Shown here one piece after another: positions 35,041 to 46,411 of a DNA stretch of 64,000 nt. Under the pieces are notes generated by a model, which ran no database searches, had not been told where the DNA came from, and saw only the letters and a list, made by a program, of their open reading frames with translations. Source of the stretch: Ischnura elegans (taxonomy: Eukaryota; Arthropoda; Insecta; Odonata; Coenagrionidae). Position 1 is the stretch's first letter, and every line of letters begins with the position of its first letter. The translations under genes and the position numbers were made by a program. Location: positions 1,054,001-1,118,000 of the forward strand of contig NC_060259.1 in assembly GCF_921293095.1 (NCBI RefSeq), in the 5' to 3' direction.

Positions 35041-35642
35041 ATTGTTGACTAATAATTATGATCTCATACCTATAATCCCTCGGCACCTAGAAGAGCAGAA
35101 ATATTTAGAAGCACACTAGTCCAACAATTTTTACTATTGCCCAAATGTAGCAGTATGAATTTTGTCAACACATTGGCATTAATATCTACTATTGGAATAA
35201 GAGAGAGATTCTTCTGTAGGACAATATTGGATGTAATTTTTTTTATTTTAAACTACATTTTGATAGCATTAAAATTAAAATTCTCTCTCATTTCACAGGC
35301 CCGTATTGTCGGCTTTCGAACTCAGAAGGTCTTGTTTATTGAAGTGAGGAACAGATACTGCTGTATTTGTGCGAGAAGTAGCGATACAAAATCGGAGGTG
35401 AAAGAGCAATGCTACAAAAATTGGAGCAAATCCTCGACAGCAATGGAAGCTGACATATTAGTCGAAGGGTTCGAAACAGGTATAAAGTTGCGCGAATTAA
35501 AATATCATTGGATAATTGGTACGATAATATAAGGCACGGAATAATTCATTGTTATTGTTCTGGAAGATACTATAATACTGTCATTTCATTCGTAGGTGAT
35601 GGCGACAGCAGCGTTACGAAGAAATTGATTGAAGTACCACCC

Positions 35643-35682
35643 TACGGTATCAACTGCCCAGTACTGGGCAGTTGATACCGTA
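35643..35682. repeat. Perfect 40-bp palindrome without loop
   Basis: Every base from 35643 to 35682 pairs about the centre 35662/35663 (..CTGCCCAGTACTGGGCAG..). No direct repeat flanks it. It may be the joined termini of a deleted element. Confidence 0.85.
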
Positions 35683-35879
35683 ATAGAGTGCACAAATCAT
35701 TTATTGTGCAACTACTGCAACAGGTGGAGGGAAATCGCAAAGAAATTAAACATAATACGGGAAGGGTATCAGTCGCTTTGCGTCGGAAAAGGGAGACAAT
35801 ATCCCATGGAAAGGGACACATTTTCGTTCTTCGGCCGATACTGTAACACTGGACGGAAAAAATAATTTTTCTCGAGCCC

Positions 35880-36790
35880 TGGTACCATTCCTGCTGATTC
35901 TTATATAAAATGACCACCTGAATCCGAATATGACATCCGTTTTCCTCCATCACCCACCATTTTTTGGGGGAAGGCCCCCTATAATTTTCATCAATTTTGC
36001 AATAATTTGGAGGAATGAAAAGGATTATTTTAGAATTTATATTTCTTATTTGGCTTTTGAGAGTATAAAAGTTCTAAAACATGATAATTAATGGTAAGGA
36101 TGTACATTTAGGGGGATTTGTTTCCGTTAATGACTAAAAAAAACACTTTAAAAATCATCTTTTTTAACCCAATGAAAATATAAAATCTCAGTTTTATATT
36201 CTGCATGGAACTAGAAAGTATTACATTTCTTTTTTTTAGCTGCGAAATCAAGATAATTGCCGTCCAATCCTTAGCGGGAGAGGCACTGCGAGGGCCAGAG
36301 TAGTAAAGTGAATCTTCCGAGCTATTGCTACATATTTTAATTATTGTTGCTATGCTATACAGCAAAATATTTTTATTAATACTGCTGTTTCTTGCTGCTT
36401 TGTATTATTATCTTTCGGGGAGGATGATGTGAAATAGAAGCTGGAAATGTTTTAAAATACGTGAAAATTTGCGAAAAATGGCAAAATTGGTCATTTTAAT
36501 GCGTTATTACACAATTTACGGAGACTAATTTCCCTCAAATCTACATCTTTACCATTAATATTATTTTTTCAGAATTTTGCACCCCTCAAAACCCCTAGGA
36601 AAAATTTAAATGCTAAAATAATCCTTTTAATTTCTCCAAATGACCGAAAAGTGGTAAAAATTGGAGGGGGGGGGGGGAGTTCCCCCAAAAATGGTGGGTG
36701 ATGGAGAAAAACAGAGTTCATATTCGGATTTAGGAGGTAATTTTACATGTGAATTCGAAGGAATTATAATTTGAGCAAAGCTGATCATTT
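35880..36790. repeat. Inverted-repeat element, about 0.9 kb
   Basis: 35900-36040 (AATCCGAATATGA, CTCCATCACCCACCATTTTT, AAAAGGATTATTTTAG) is repeated inverted at 36590-36750, with small differences and G/C runs. The centre is AT-rich. No ORF in it is convincing. It may be a foldback MITE. Confidence 0.65.
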
Positions 36791-36964
36791 GAATCCACAC
36801 CCCCTTCATAGTTTTGTAAAATGATATAATGTCAGGAAGCATTTTGTTACCACTTGAGGCAGTAATACTTGCGTCATGGATAATGGCAGAAGTAAGTACT
36901 ATACGGATTTTATTGAAACGTAGGTATTACAATGCGGAAATGTCGGGAGTAAAGCCAAAAAGGG

Positions 36965-37320
36965 AAGGATGTAAGACAAGGGCATACCCAGGGTCATAAC
37001 TGGGGGGGGGGGGCAAGCCATAGTCTAGAAGGGGGCGCAAGCCAAGTTGTGACATTTTAGCATGGAAAAGGTGAATGAAACAAATATTTTAAGAAAATTA
37101 TAACAGCACATTATTAGATTATGATATCATTTCCTAGAAAAAATATTTTTATTTTACTTACATATCTTATACCTACTAATGCATATCATTTTTCGTGGTT
37201 TAAAAGAAAATTTGTTGAATACTTTCGTTTCAATTCAGTACTGATTTTGATGAAAGACTTGTGCGATTTTTGCCTCTGGAGGGGGGGCAGCTGCCCCCCC
37301 TGCCCCTCGCCTATGATGTA
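36965..37320. repeat. G-rich/C-rich bounded repeat
   Basis: It starts near a run of 12 G and ends with GGGGGGGCAGCTGCCCCCCC followed by TGCCCCTCGCC. This resembles the G-rich hAT MITE family seen at 46412 and 52748, but its ends are not clear. Confidence 0.4.
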
Positions 37321-37329
37321 AGGTTCTAT

Positions 37330-38090
37330 TTTTTCTTGGGGGAAATTCAGGAGGAACGTCTGCTTTGTTCTTACTCATCGTCCTTACTGTAGCCAATCTT
37401 TTTTTGATAATGTTCTACTGTTAAAGGCATGCTGGTACACCAATTGTTACTGGTAATATTTCTTCCTCTGCATTCAATGTGCTCTGCTAAGCGTTTGGCA
37501 ATTTCATGAGGTGAATTGGATTTTTTGAAAGGGCATCTGGCTACGTGCCCATATAAATTTCAATTTTTAGGTAAATTTTCCCAGCATCCACCACAGCAAT
37601 GACTTCAATACCATATTTCTTTTGCTTTTGGATAGATACTGCGTTACAGGACATCGGCCTCGAAATGGTATAAGTTGGTCAAGGATCGTGATGTACTCTG
37701 ATGGTGTATTTGTAAATTCAAATTTTTTTGGATATTTTATTAATGAACTCAGTAACTGCGGCTTGCTAGTAAATTTTCTTACTTTGTAGTCTAGTGCTAA
37801 GGTCATAAAAACTAATGCACCGTAGAAAAAAAATCCGATAGCCCAGTGTACGGGAAAAAATTTGATAGACTTCTTTGCTCCAAATCTCCCTAATATCAAC
37901 ACGGGAAATTTTATACGTACCTGAGAGAAAAAGGGGACTAATAAGAGCTAGTTAATCATCTTCACTCAACTGCCTAGTATCACGATCTCTTGCATAATTT
38001 CCAGAAACAGAATTAAAGTAGAGATTTGTGATTTTCACAATTATAACTAGTAATTCTGCGCAAAAAGAGGCGAAATGCTGATGATTCATC
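37330..38090 (-). pseudogene. piggyBac transposase, degraded
   Basis: On minus, 38090-37905 gives VIIVKITNLYFNSVSGNYA and RDRDTRQLSEDD, then LALISPLFLSGTYK and REIWSKE. 37900-37560 gives SEYITILDQLIPFRGRCP, the block with the first catalytic Asp region (normally TIDEQLIPFRGRCP), followed by KYGIEVIAVVDAG. 37560-37330 gives GRNITSNNWCTS and MSKNKADVPPEFP, matching the later DNxFTS and NKxELPPEF blocks. So domain order is complete from the N-terminal helical part to near the C terminus, with several stops and shifts. It is the best evidence that the TTAA-flanked 8.6-kb unit is piggyBac. Confidence 0.82.
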
Positions 38091-38099
38091 ACACACACT

Positions 38100-39060
38100 T
38101 TTTGCACATGGGTGTATTCCAGGAAGATGAGTCATCGGCGATTTCATCAAGCCAAATGCGAGCGAATGAATTTTAATCGTCTTCACGATGGATCGGAAGC
38201 GAGAATAAATTGTAACACTTTCGGTCGCATCGGGTCAAAACGTCGGTTGCAGCAAAACTAAGGAACACTTTGAATATTAAACGTTACTTAGAGTTAGAAT
38301 TACAAGAAATTAGAGACCAGAAAAACTCTAGTTCGAACGGCATCATTTTATTAAAAAAACATCGAAGAAAAAGTCAATATGACCCGATGCGATCTATTCA
38401 GGGTTATTGGCCTTATTAAAGCTGTATGTGATGTCTGATGCAATATGCAATTTATGATGTTCCTACCATATAAATCAATAAATATTAAAGATGATAGAAA
38501 ATCAATTTTCGTTCATTCATTAATTGTCATTTGTCTCATTAGTGTTCTCCCTGAATAAACATGTTTCGGAAAGTAACTGTATTGAATACACGTTTTCAAA
38601 TGGACGTGGGTGATTACTATTTCATTCATACTGAGGAATAACGTAAAAATGTAAAGTTGTACTTAAAAAAAAAGTTTCACGAAGTACGCGCATTTCGGTT
38701 AGCGTAATTGACTTTTACGATTTTTTGAATAGCACTTAACAATTTTGTGATATGAACGTTGACCAGCTCTCCCCTTCGAGGAGAGTCGAATAAGGAGAGA
38801 ACAATGCAAGTAATCACCTTTCTTCATAGAAGCCGGCCGCACTTCCCAGCCTCGTCGAGAGCGTGCGTATTTGGATTCTTCCAAGAAACGGCAACCGAGT
38901 GGCTGAGGTGGGACTAATGCCGCCAGAGAGCAAAAATCAACCTCAGAATCCTGACCACTCTCAATATCGCCCCTCCGCAGTGAAACTTGATACAGCGCTG
39001 GGTGTTTTTTTCGGTCGGAGCGAAGCTCGACCCCTCGTCTTTTCCTTTTTTTTTCCTTCG
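38100..39060. other. Interior of the piggyBac element, no gene recognised
   Basis: Between the transposase relic and the right terminus, only chance ORFs are seen. Confidence 0.4.
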
Positions 39061-39188
39061 GTCAGCGACTAGGTACTCCCCTCCGCCCAAGGAGGTTTCC
39101 CATTCCACTGGCCGTTGCGGCCGACTTCGCAACTAAAATCCGGCGACGGTTGAATTTGGATTTTTGAATTTGGATAGAACACCCTTAA

Positions 39189-40508
39189 GTTATATGCATG
39201 AGTAAGTACAGGAGCTATATCATGAATAATCAATTTTAAAACATTGCTATTTATTCCATCAATTCCGCAAGATGAACTAGAGCGAAGAGAATGAACCAAA
39301 TTAATTATTTCCCTCGGGACAATAGGATTGAAATAGAACGAGTCACACCGACTTTTGGAAAAACATGGATTTTTCATTGGAATACCTTTTCATGCTTGTT
39401 GCCTGATTTTAGCTGATTCATAAACACCAATAAAATAATTATTAAATTCCTTGGCTAATGTCATGTCGTCCGTTATTACTTAGTTATCTATGAGAAGGGA
39501 CAATAATTTTTTGCCAGATGCCTCTTCACCAGATAACTCTTTGAATAATTTCCATTGTTCTCTAGAATTATTACGAAATTTTTGGAACTGATTCATGTAA
39601 TAATTCTCTGAAGTTTTTCTCAAGTTCTTTCGCAAATTATTTTTACTTTTAATGTATTCATTTCTTAAACTAGTGTTATTTGGATGACGCCTACTTTCGT
39701 TAAATAAATAAATAAATTATTCTGGCAATCTGTGCTAACAGGCTATTAGTCATCCAGGGCTTTAATTTTTTGGAGTCTTTAGTAGTGCTGTAAGAAAATC
39801 TTGAAAATTCTAAACATGAAGTAAGCTTCTCAATAATCAATTTGAAAGCTTTGGAAGCGTTATTTTCATTAAAGACCACTGTCCAATCAACTGCTGCTAC
39901 ACAATGTTTTACATAATTGTAATTTATACCATACTTAAGGGGCTCACTCTCACAACCACTTCTGTTTTGACCATGATCATGAATAGGAGCAATAGAAAAA
40001 ACAGTCATAGAATGATCACTTATATCTAGGTGGAGTACTTCAGTGAGTAATTGAAATTTATACATATTCGCAATTCTGGCTAACACATGATCTAAACAAG
40101 TCGAAGATGATCTTGTTATTCTGGTTGGAAGTTTCAGCAGACAATGAAAACCTTGGGAGCACATTTAATTATTATAATCATTAGATACCTGATTATTATC
40201 TAAAATATTTATGTTAATATCACCAACAATAACCAGGTTACCACTAATTTTGTGAAAGACCGTGTTTTGTGACACTCAGTGTTTTGTATTTCATTTAAGT
40301 AATGATTAGGCTGAATACCGTGATGCCTGTATGGACATAAAAAGTAAAAATTAATAAAGCCAAAGTGTAAAGTCAACAATACACAATCAGCAGAAGATAG
40401 TGTGACCAAAATGGCATTACAAGGAATTTCTTCAAGTACATACACAAGGAGACCTTTGGCTCTACTGTCATCAGTGCATTTAGCAAACATTTTAAAGCCG
40501 CTTATTTT
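39189..40508 (-). pseudogene. LINE endonuclease C-terminal part and RT N-terminal part
   Basis: On minus, 40508-40170 reads SGFKMFAKC..AKGLLVYV and VLLTLHFGFINF, the middle of an AP endonuclease. Then come TSCLDHVLARI and HLDISDHSMTVFS, the conserved D-H-V and S-D-H blocks, at about 40115-40000. A linker follows, then IVPREIINLVHSLRSSSSCGIDGIN at about 39330-39260, an RT entry block, ending LTHAYNL at the piggyBac insertion. Stops near 39710 and frame breaks show decay. Its upstream continuation is at 45621-45790. Confidence 0.8.
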
Positions 40509-40743
40509 TAGGGATGAGTCGATTCCAAATGTCGATTCTCGATTCCATCGATTCTTGGGAACGGAATCGGAATCCAGAATTGATCGCCTAAAGTCGATTC
40601 CGATTCCATCGATTCCAGGAAGATAAATGTTTTGAACATAGACTATAAGTTTGGGGCATAAAGGCTGCCACACACCTAAGCGGCCGCGGTGTCAGCCTTA
40701 CCCGCGCGGAGGATACGCCCGGCACGCGGGTGCTGCGACGAAC

Positions 40744-40833
40744 ATGCCTAAGAGGCCTCGGAAACATGAAAATGTCGGCAAGAGTGGCATTATGAATCAC
40801 ATTCGGAGAATTCATCTGGACCACCAATTATAA
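40744..40833 (+). pseudogene. Possible BED zinc-finger remnant of a hAT transposase
   Basis: The frame from the ATG at 40744 gives MPKRPRKHENVG then KSGIMNHIRRIHLDH. The second piece resembles the C-terminal His-containing end of a BED finger, as in hAT transposases. The Cys pair is not seen and a stop follows at once. It lies just inside the outer hAT element, which makes that origin reasonable. Confidence 0.35.
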
Positions 40834-42399
40834 AGTATAATAGATCGAAATATGTTTTTTTTAAATTTCGAATGGTATTGGAAGTCTGATGATAATAAAA
40901 ACGTGCAGAGAGCGAGTTTTCCTGTGAAAAAAAGTTTCTTATAAATATGAGCTGAGAGCGGGTTTTTTATATATGTAACTTTTTTTAGACTAACACGCGT
41001 CTGTGTCAATAATAAAAAATTTAGACTCATTTGCGTTTGTATAGCCCAGTTTCATCAATGCAACCCTTGAGAAAGTTGATACTTGCTTGGCATAAGCCAG
41101 GGTCTCGCAGTCTCCGGGCGGACTCGACAGGTTGCCTTCGGCCGCCACCGCGCACCCGCCAGGCTGCTCTGGTATGTATGAACGCAATGAACGCTACATT
41201 ATTGTTTAGCCACCGCAGCTACTGTTATTTTTAGGGATGGTCGGATCGGATACCTCGGACCCAAATATCTGCGGATATTGCCCTTCATCGGATACATCGG
41301 ATCCAAAGTCGCGGAAGACATTGGATCTGGATCCCAAATTTTCAATACTAGCTTCAGTGAATGCAACATGCACAATGCAGTGAATGCAATGCAAATCAGG
41401 GTGGAAAGAGTTCCGATTCCCTCTTCAAATGCGCCGTCGCATGCGATTCTTGTCCTACTAATGAACCGCTTTGTTTGAAAGCTCTCGCAGAGGTTACGAG
41501 TAGAATTTCAGCCGTGGCCAGGATTTTCAGCCAGAAAATAAAAAAGGCAAAATACCACTGGCACATAGTGCGACTCTTCCCAAGAGATTGAACAATCATC
41601 GGGGGAATCTCAGCGCCATAGGATAATAACCACGTCAAAAGTAACTACGTCGCGGATTTCAGAAAACCACCTTTGGCCGTCCATCAGCCCGTGCCTCTAT
41701 TGTTGTTTTTTCGTATCCGAAATCAAACGGATTATAAATCATTGTCTTTTAAGGAAAATATGTATCAAATCACACGAAAACAATTGAAGCGTGTTTCATC
41801 CCTACCTCATCTCACCAACTGACCTTTTTTGGCCCCCCTACTTCAATTCTCCGTTTCTAGACGAAAAATGCTAGGAGAGTGACTTCTGGGCCCGAAGATA
41901 TTTTGACAGCTTCGACAATAAGATGACATGCACGAGATTTAAAAAAGAATTACACCAAACGAGACGCATTCCTGACGATATTTCTGTTTATTCTTCAGCT
42001 CTAATTGAATGCCACTCAGTTTTCTATCTACAATCTACAATAGGGAAGTGCACTAATTTTTTTTTATTGCTGAATTTGAAAGTTTAGCCTAAAAAAGAAA
42101 CATTAGTATAGTTACTTTTATTTTCTGCATCTGGGGTATGCACTTTAAAACGTTTTGAAAGTCGGAAAATTTCATGTTGCGCTGAAACACAGTGCCTCCA
42201 TCTTGATTGAGATGTGACGTCACAAGGCAGTAGTCACCAGTGGAGTATCGCTGTATTCCGTCGCCTTCTTTAGCGCGGCGAGAGTTTCCGGGAATCGGTG
42301 GAGTTTGCTTCCTAAAAATGTCGTCTAGTACCGAAAACATGAATTCAAAATAGAATTATAAATGATTTTTTGTTCCAAATTTCATCTCGACGTCGAAAC

Positions 42400-42525
42400 A
42401 AAAGCCTGGAGAAGATATTCATTCCCGTGCCTTAAGCACAAGCTATACGGAATAAATGGTTCAAGGCTGCTCCTGACTCTTACCTATCGATGATATTCTG
42501 TTTTGAAGATCATTTGAAGGTATTG
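42400..42525 (+). pseudogene. THAP-type zinc-finger fragment
   Basis: In frame from 42401, plus gives KSLEKIFIPVP, a stop, then IRNKWFKAAPDSYL and FCFEDHLK. The spacing of RNKW and CFEDH is that of the C-terminal half of a THAP domain, whose Cys and His bind zinc. The N-terminal Cys pair may lie upstream in another frame (GTTCCAAATTTC region). A donor-like GTATTG follows. THAP domains occur in P-element transposases and in host genes, so the element might be P-like, but no transposase core was found. Confidence 0.45.
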
Positions 42526-43530
42526 TAAGATCAAATTGATATTTATATTATAATAATTTACTTCATAGGTACCTCAGTCATATCAGAAAGTGTGTTGAGT
42601 CAAAATATAGCATCTTCCGCGTAGACCTACGTAATTCATAAACTGAAAGTAGTTTGGTTAAAGAATTATGGCGCGACTGTTTTTTTACACGACCGGGCAA
42701 AATGCGTACTTTGCCCATGATATGTGCATATATGATAACAAACGATTTTTGTTAAAGTTAATCTTTATTTGTTGAAATTAGTACATTTATAGGTGATACA
42801 GATATAAAGGTACACGGCAGGTCGCGCGGCGTAATTTGTACTCCACTGGTGACGGGTTCATCTTGCTGATCTAAAAAATTAGCTACAATACCTCGAACTT
42901 TGAAAACTCGCAATATAGGCAGTCAAAGTACATTGTAAGAATACACGAGACCATTATAGCCCAGAATGTACGTACAATGTCGAAATCCTTGGTTTTCAAA
43001 GATTGACGTATTTTATACGCCAGCGCGCCCGGTCCAGGGTTATCAACTTTTATTTCATCCTATTTGTTAGTTGAAATTATATTTCAGAATGGTTCTTTTA
43101 GCACTGCTACTGAGGTAAACTGGTAGGTACTGAGTACAAGGTACTGAGGTATGTACTGAGTAAGTAAACTCCCTTTGGAGTAATGTGAATTACAAGTGTT
43201 CGAGATACATGGCATTTTATATTCGCTTTGTGTTCTTATTAATTATGCCTGTACGCATATTGTTGCTTGCCGCGAGCCTTTATGGTATGTGCTCTTGCAA
43301 GAGTGGTTTTCATTTTTTATGTGGAAGTTGGTCAGTATAAGCAAAGAAAAAATTAACAGTTTAGCGCACACCAACCCTTGTAGTCATCGTATCTCTGCGT
43401 TTGTAATGACTGCCAAAATACCTAAACGCCATAATGATGATAAAAAATTGTGTCATGTCAATGATTGCTGCAATTATAATTAATGATAAACTTGATGCCG
43501 TATAATCACAATGAAGACAAAAAAAAAATG

Positions 43531-43610
43531 CCAAGACGCAGTCTTGAACTACCGTCCTTCGGGTGAGATCTATCCGTAGAATCGTGCACGCTACCACTAC
43601 CCCAACCGAC
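43531..43610 (-). repeat. tRNA-like relic
   Basis: On minus, TTGGGGTAGTGGTAGCGTG fits an A box and GGTAGTTCAAGACTG a decayed B box, about 40 bp apart. Acceptor pairing is poor. Probably a SINE head or tRNA pseudogene. Confidence 0.4.
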
Positions 43611-45620
43611 CCAACGGGATGTAGTGGACATTTTGGATTTATATATATAACTTGTAAAAAGTAACGCATGAAAATTAATTAATTACAGCCTAACTAACGC
43701 CCTAATTGAAAAAGATGCAGCAAGGTACGCGGTCTCCCCTTGTTAGCCTTAACGTCTCGCATTTCTATGGAGCGTTGAACCTGTCCTCCTTATTCAAAAA
43801 TTCAGTAACCATAAATACATCAAAGTTTGGTATACCATTTATAAATCGTTGGAATTTTCCTTCTCCCAACCAAGATTATCTTTTCTTGAACCCATCCTGG
43901 ACAGCGAACCATTGCAACAACCAGCCAGCTCGGAAATAAGGCTAACATCCCATGATTCTAGTAGCGAAGGGCGAACGTCCCGGCCGGCGTGAATACATAC
44001 GCAATGAATAAGTCTTGCAGCAAACGTCTGAAATAGGTTTATTAGTTTGACTCTGTTCTTAAAAAAAAAGTTTTGGCATGATAAACGGCATTGTGCCAAA
44101 ATATACCCAGCGAAAAATAAATGCCATCATGCATTTATTAAAGATTCAATGTGCTATTCGTACTACTCTTTCCAAACTTGAAGTTGACACGTAAATGAAT
44201 ATTAATATATTACGCAATGATGAAGTCGTTTACTCAAAAGAGAAGCAGCCACACATATAATCTGAAGATATTTTATGACAGCAAAAAAAGGATACCCTCA
44301 AATTCTGTAATTTTTCTATGCAATAATAGTGGTAGAACTAAACGGTGTAGAAGCTGCCTTCTGCTACTGCCTTGTGACGTCACGGCCAATATTCAACATG
44401 GACACCCGTTTTCGCGGCCTTTGAATTTTTCCATATTTCAGACGGTCATCTCGAATCAAGTATTCACTATTAGGATTTAAACTGTGGTTTTACGACATTA
44501 TGTTATTCTGAACTCTAATTTAAAAATTGTGTTTGGTGCATTTGAAACACTAGTGCACTTCCCTATTAGACTTTACTGATATACAACATTGTCCAAACAG
44601 CACAATTTTCAAAGAAACAAGCGCAGCATTAACCCCTCAACCAATTAGAAACGGATTGGAAATGCCAACTACATATATCGCGTTGTGCGCCCGGCTTCGC
44701 TTTGAAGGCAACGACATCACTGAAGCAAAATCTGACTCCGAACCGAACCGTGTGTGTGTGTGTGCACTGTGGCGTAAATTATCGCGAAGATGTGCTAAAT
44801 CCACCTCACCATACTGAAGCATTTTCAGGTGAAACACAAGTCCGTATGCGATGAGAAAGTAAAATTCGGGGGAAACGTGAGTGAGGAAAATTTGAATTCA
44901 GTCGATGGCAGGGGGGTAGCCAGGAATTTTGTTAAGGGGGTCCAAAACCAGGGGGGAAAATTTTTAAACAACAGGGTACTAAGGGTTTCAAACTAATTTT
45001 AACACCCTTCATAAAAGAAAAACATTCATTTTGCAAAGATACATTTTTCATTTTTGTAAATTCATGATTTTTAAATACTTTTTTCCTTTTATGAAGGAAA
45101 GTAATTGTGTTTTTATATTTTGGGGGGTCCTCTCGCTACACCACTGGTCAGTGGTTCATCCTAAGATTTTTCCTATTTTCATTTCCAAACCCAAGTGGAA
45201 CAGTTTAGGCCATGAGTATGTAAAGATGATTTCAAAAAACAACTTGAAAGCCCATAAAATTATTTTTAATTTATAAAAATATTAAAATGTGCATGAAAAT
45301 CTAAAAATCATTCCATTGATTGTATGTACCCAGAATAAACTTGAATAATGACTTTGTTTAATGACAGGAATTTGAAAATGCCTTTGGATTCAAATATATC
45401 CCATTCGAAAGATCTGGCTCCAAAAATCCTGGATCCGTCCATCCCTAGTTATTTTATTCCATTCAATTCTTAAATTGTAATGATAGCAATGCTACAGATA
45501 AATCAAAATCCCACCTGTTGGAAGGAATAAGAATCGATGGAATCGGAATCGAGAATCGGGAATCGATTTGAAGGAATCGGAATCGAAAAAAAGTGGAATC
45601 GACTCATCCCTACTTATTTT

Positions 45621-45790
45621 GTAGACTTAACTCACTTTCGCTAATCCATAATTCAGGAAGTACAATTACAGTAGGTTTAAACATTAAATGAGATAAATTG
45701 ATTAATAAAACATCAAAGTTCCTTCTCATACTATGTATGTTTTGGTGAATTATTTTCACTTCTTTCACTATACTACGGCTACGAATCTTA
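45621..45790 (-). pseudogene. LINE endonuclease, 5' end of the truncated copy
   Basis: On minus the frame gives VKIIHQNIHSMRRNFDVLLI and PTVIVLPELWISESELSLQNK. These are the first two blocks of an AP endonuclease: N in HQNI, E in PELWI. It joins to SGFKMFAKC at 40508 once the hAT element is removed. No ORF1 or 5' UTR is present, so the LINE was truncated at insertion. Confidence 0.8.
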
Positions 45791-46411
45791 CTTATTAGCC
45801 CGAATTATTTCACTTTTCCCGATTATGGCCTTTTCAACGGCTGTAATTCATGTCAACCCCCATAATCTACCTATGGTTATAAGACATAAATATATCTTTA
45901 GAATTGGGAAAAAATCTAGACATATTAAATAAAATTAAGTAGATAAAAATTTTTAAATCTGATATGTTGCTAATTCCAGAAAATAGCCTAGGCAGTCTTC
46001 GTACATCCCACCTGAAATAGGCTGGCAGTAAAAGGGTTAATGTACCGTGTAATCAGGCCTAAAGAAACTATTTACATTTTCTGATATTAAGGAGAAAATA
46101 CTTGTAATAAAATCGTGTTGAAATGAGTACCTTGCAAAATTAGTGGCAAAAAGAAAAGAAATGAAAGATAGACTGAGATACCCTAACCATTTGTTCTCAT
46201 CAGAGTTCAAGTTTTGAGTCGTGCTAATAGGGAACAGAAACACCATTCCAAACACCTCTGTTTGAAGTACATGTTGACTGCATTCTAAATGCAGCTATGA
46301 AAAGGCAGGAGAAGTGTTACAAGCTGCTTTCCCATAAAATTCAATAATGTACCTATGTAACAACAAAATGTAGGAAAAAATCTCCCCATATCCTCACTAA
46401 ATCAGTGAAAA

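Larger units (their letters stand above)
30588..39184. mobile_element. piggyBac element, 8.6 kb, inserted in the LINE
   Basis: TTAA stands at 30584-30587 and 39185-39188. The termini are GGGTGTTCTAT and its exact inverse ATAGAACACCC. Removing it rejoins the LINE reading frame precisely. A degraded piggyBac transposase lies at 37330-38090 on minus. The rest holds a foldback repeat, tRNA-like segments, a LINE fragment, an inverted-repeat element and a G-rich repeat, so the original element was much shorter. Its 5'-GGG start is unlike the more usual CCC start of the family. Confidence 0.85.
42043..44563. mobile_element. TA-flanked element with 13-bp perfect inverted termini
   Basis: GGGAAGTGCACTA at 42043 is exactly inverted at 44551-44563, with TA outside each end. 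Further in, GACGTCACAAGGCAGTAG (about 42218) is mirrored near 44365-44382, so the termini are long and imperfect. The related hAT copy at 16.4 kb lacks it (continuous near 17255). It carries a THAP-like coding scrap at 42400-42525. Confidence 0.7.
41232..45447. mobile_element. hAT element (inner), TSD GTTATTTT
   Basis: It begins TAGGGATGGTCGGATCGG and ends GGATCCGTCCATCCCTA. The duplication GTTATTTT is exact at 41224-41231 and 45448-45455. It is the same family as 16435-18417, sharing the right-end 100 bp and the interior CCCAAGAGATTGAACAATCAT region. It is enlarged by the 2.5-kb element at 42043-44563 and by a G-rich MITE-like stretch at about 44905-45150. No intact transposase. Confidence 0.88.
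40509..45612. mobile_element. hAT element (outer), TSD CTTATTTT
   Basis: It begins TAGGGATGAGTCGATTCC and ends GGAATCGACTCATCCCTA, an exact 18-bp inverted pair. CTTATTTT at 40501-40508 and 45613-45620 is an 8-bp target duplication, the hAT signature. GAATCG/CGATTC units repeat many times inside both ends. Removing it restores the LINE frame. Most of its length is a second hAT element, 41232-45447. Confidence 0.88.
28842..45790 (-). mobile_element. Jockey/CR1-superfamily LINE, broken into three pieces by later insertions
   Basis: On minus, the 5' piece is 45790-45621, the middle piece 40508-39185 and the 3' piece 30587-28842, about 3.2 kb in total. The frame runs from one piece to the next: the junction at 45613/40508 falls inside SELSLQNK|SGFKMFAKC, and that at 39185/30587 inside LTHAYNL|SF. 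The 3' end is a short AATTCATTCATTC-type tail. The copy is 5'-truncated and sits inside the piggyBac MITE. Confidence 0.85.
28770..46036. mobile_element. piggyBac-type MITE split by a 17-kb nested insertion
   Basis: 28770-28841 is the first 72 bp of the MITE family described at 13506 (CCCTTATACTGCCACC, then CTGCCAGGGGCCGATTTAT). About 45790-46036 is the remainder, ending ...GGCAGTAAAAGGG. TTAA stands at both outer ends (28766-28769 and 46037-46040). The intact relative at 13506-13819 shows the two pieces belong together. Everything from 28842 to about 45790 was inserted later. Confidence 0.8.

Noticed and set aside
38870..38945. tRNA-Leu/Ser-like stretch GGCAACCGAGTGGCTGAGG
   Set aside because: No B box and no cloverleaf follows.
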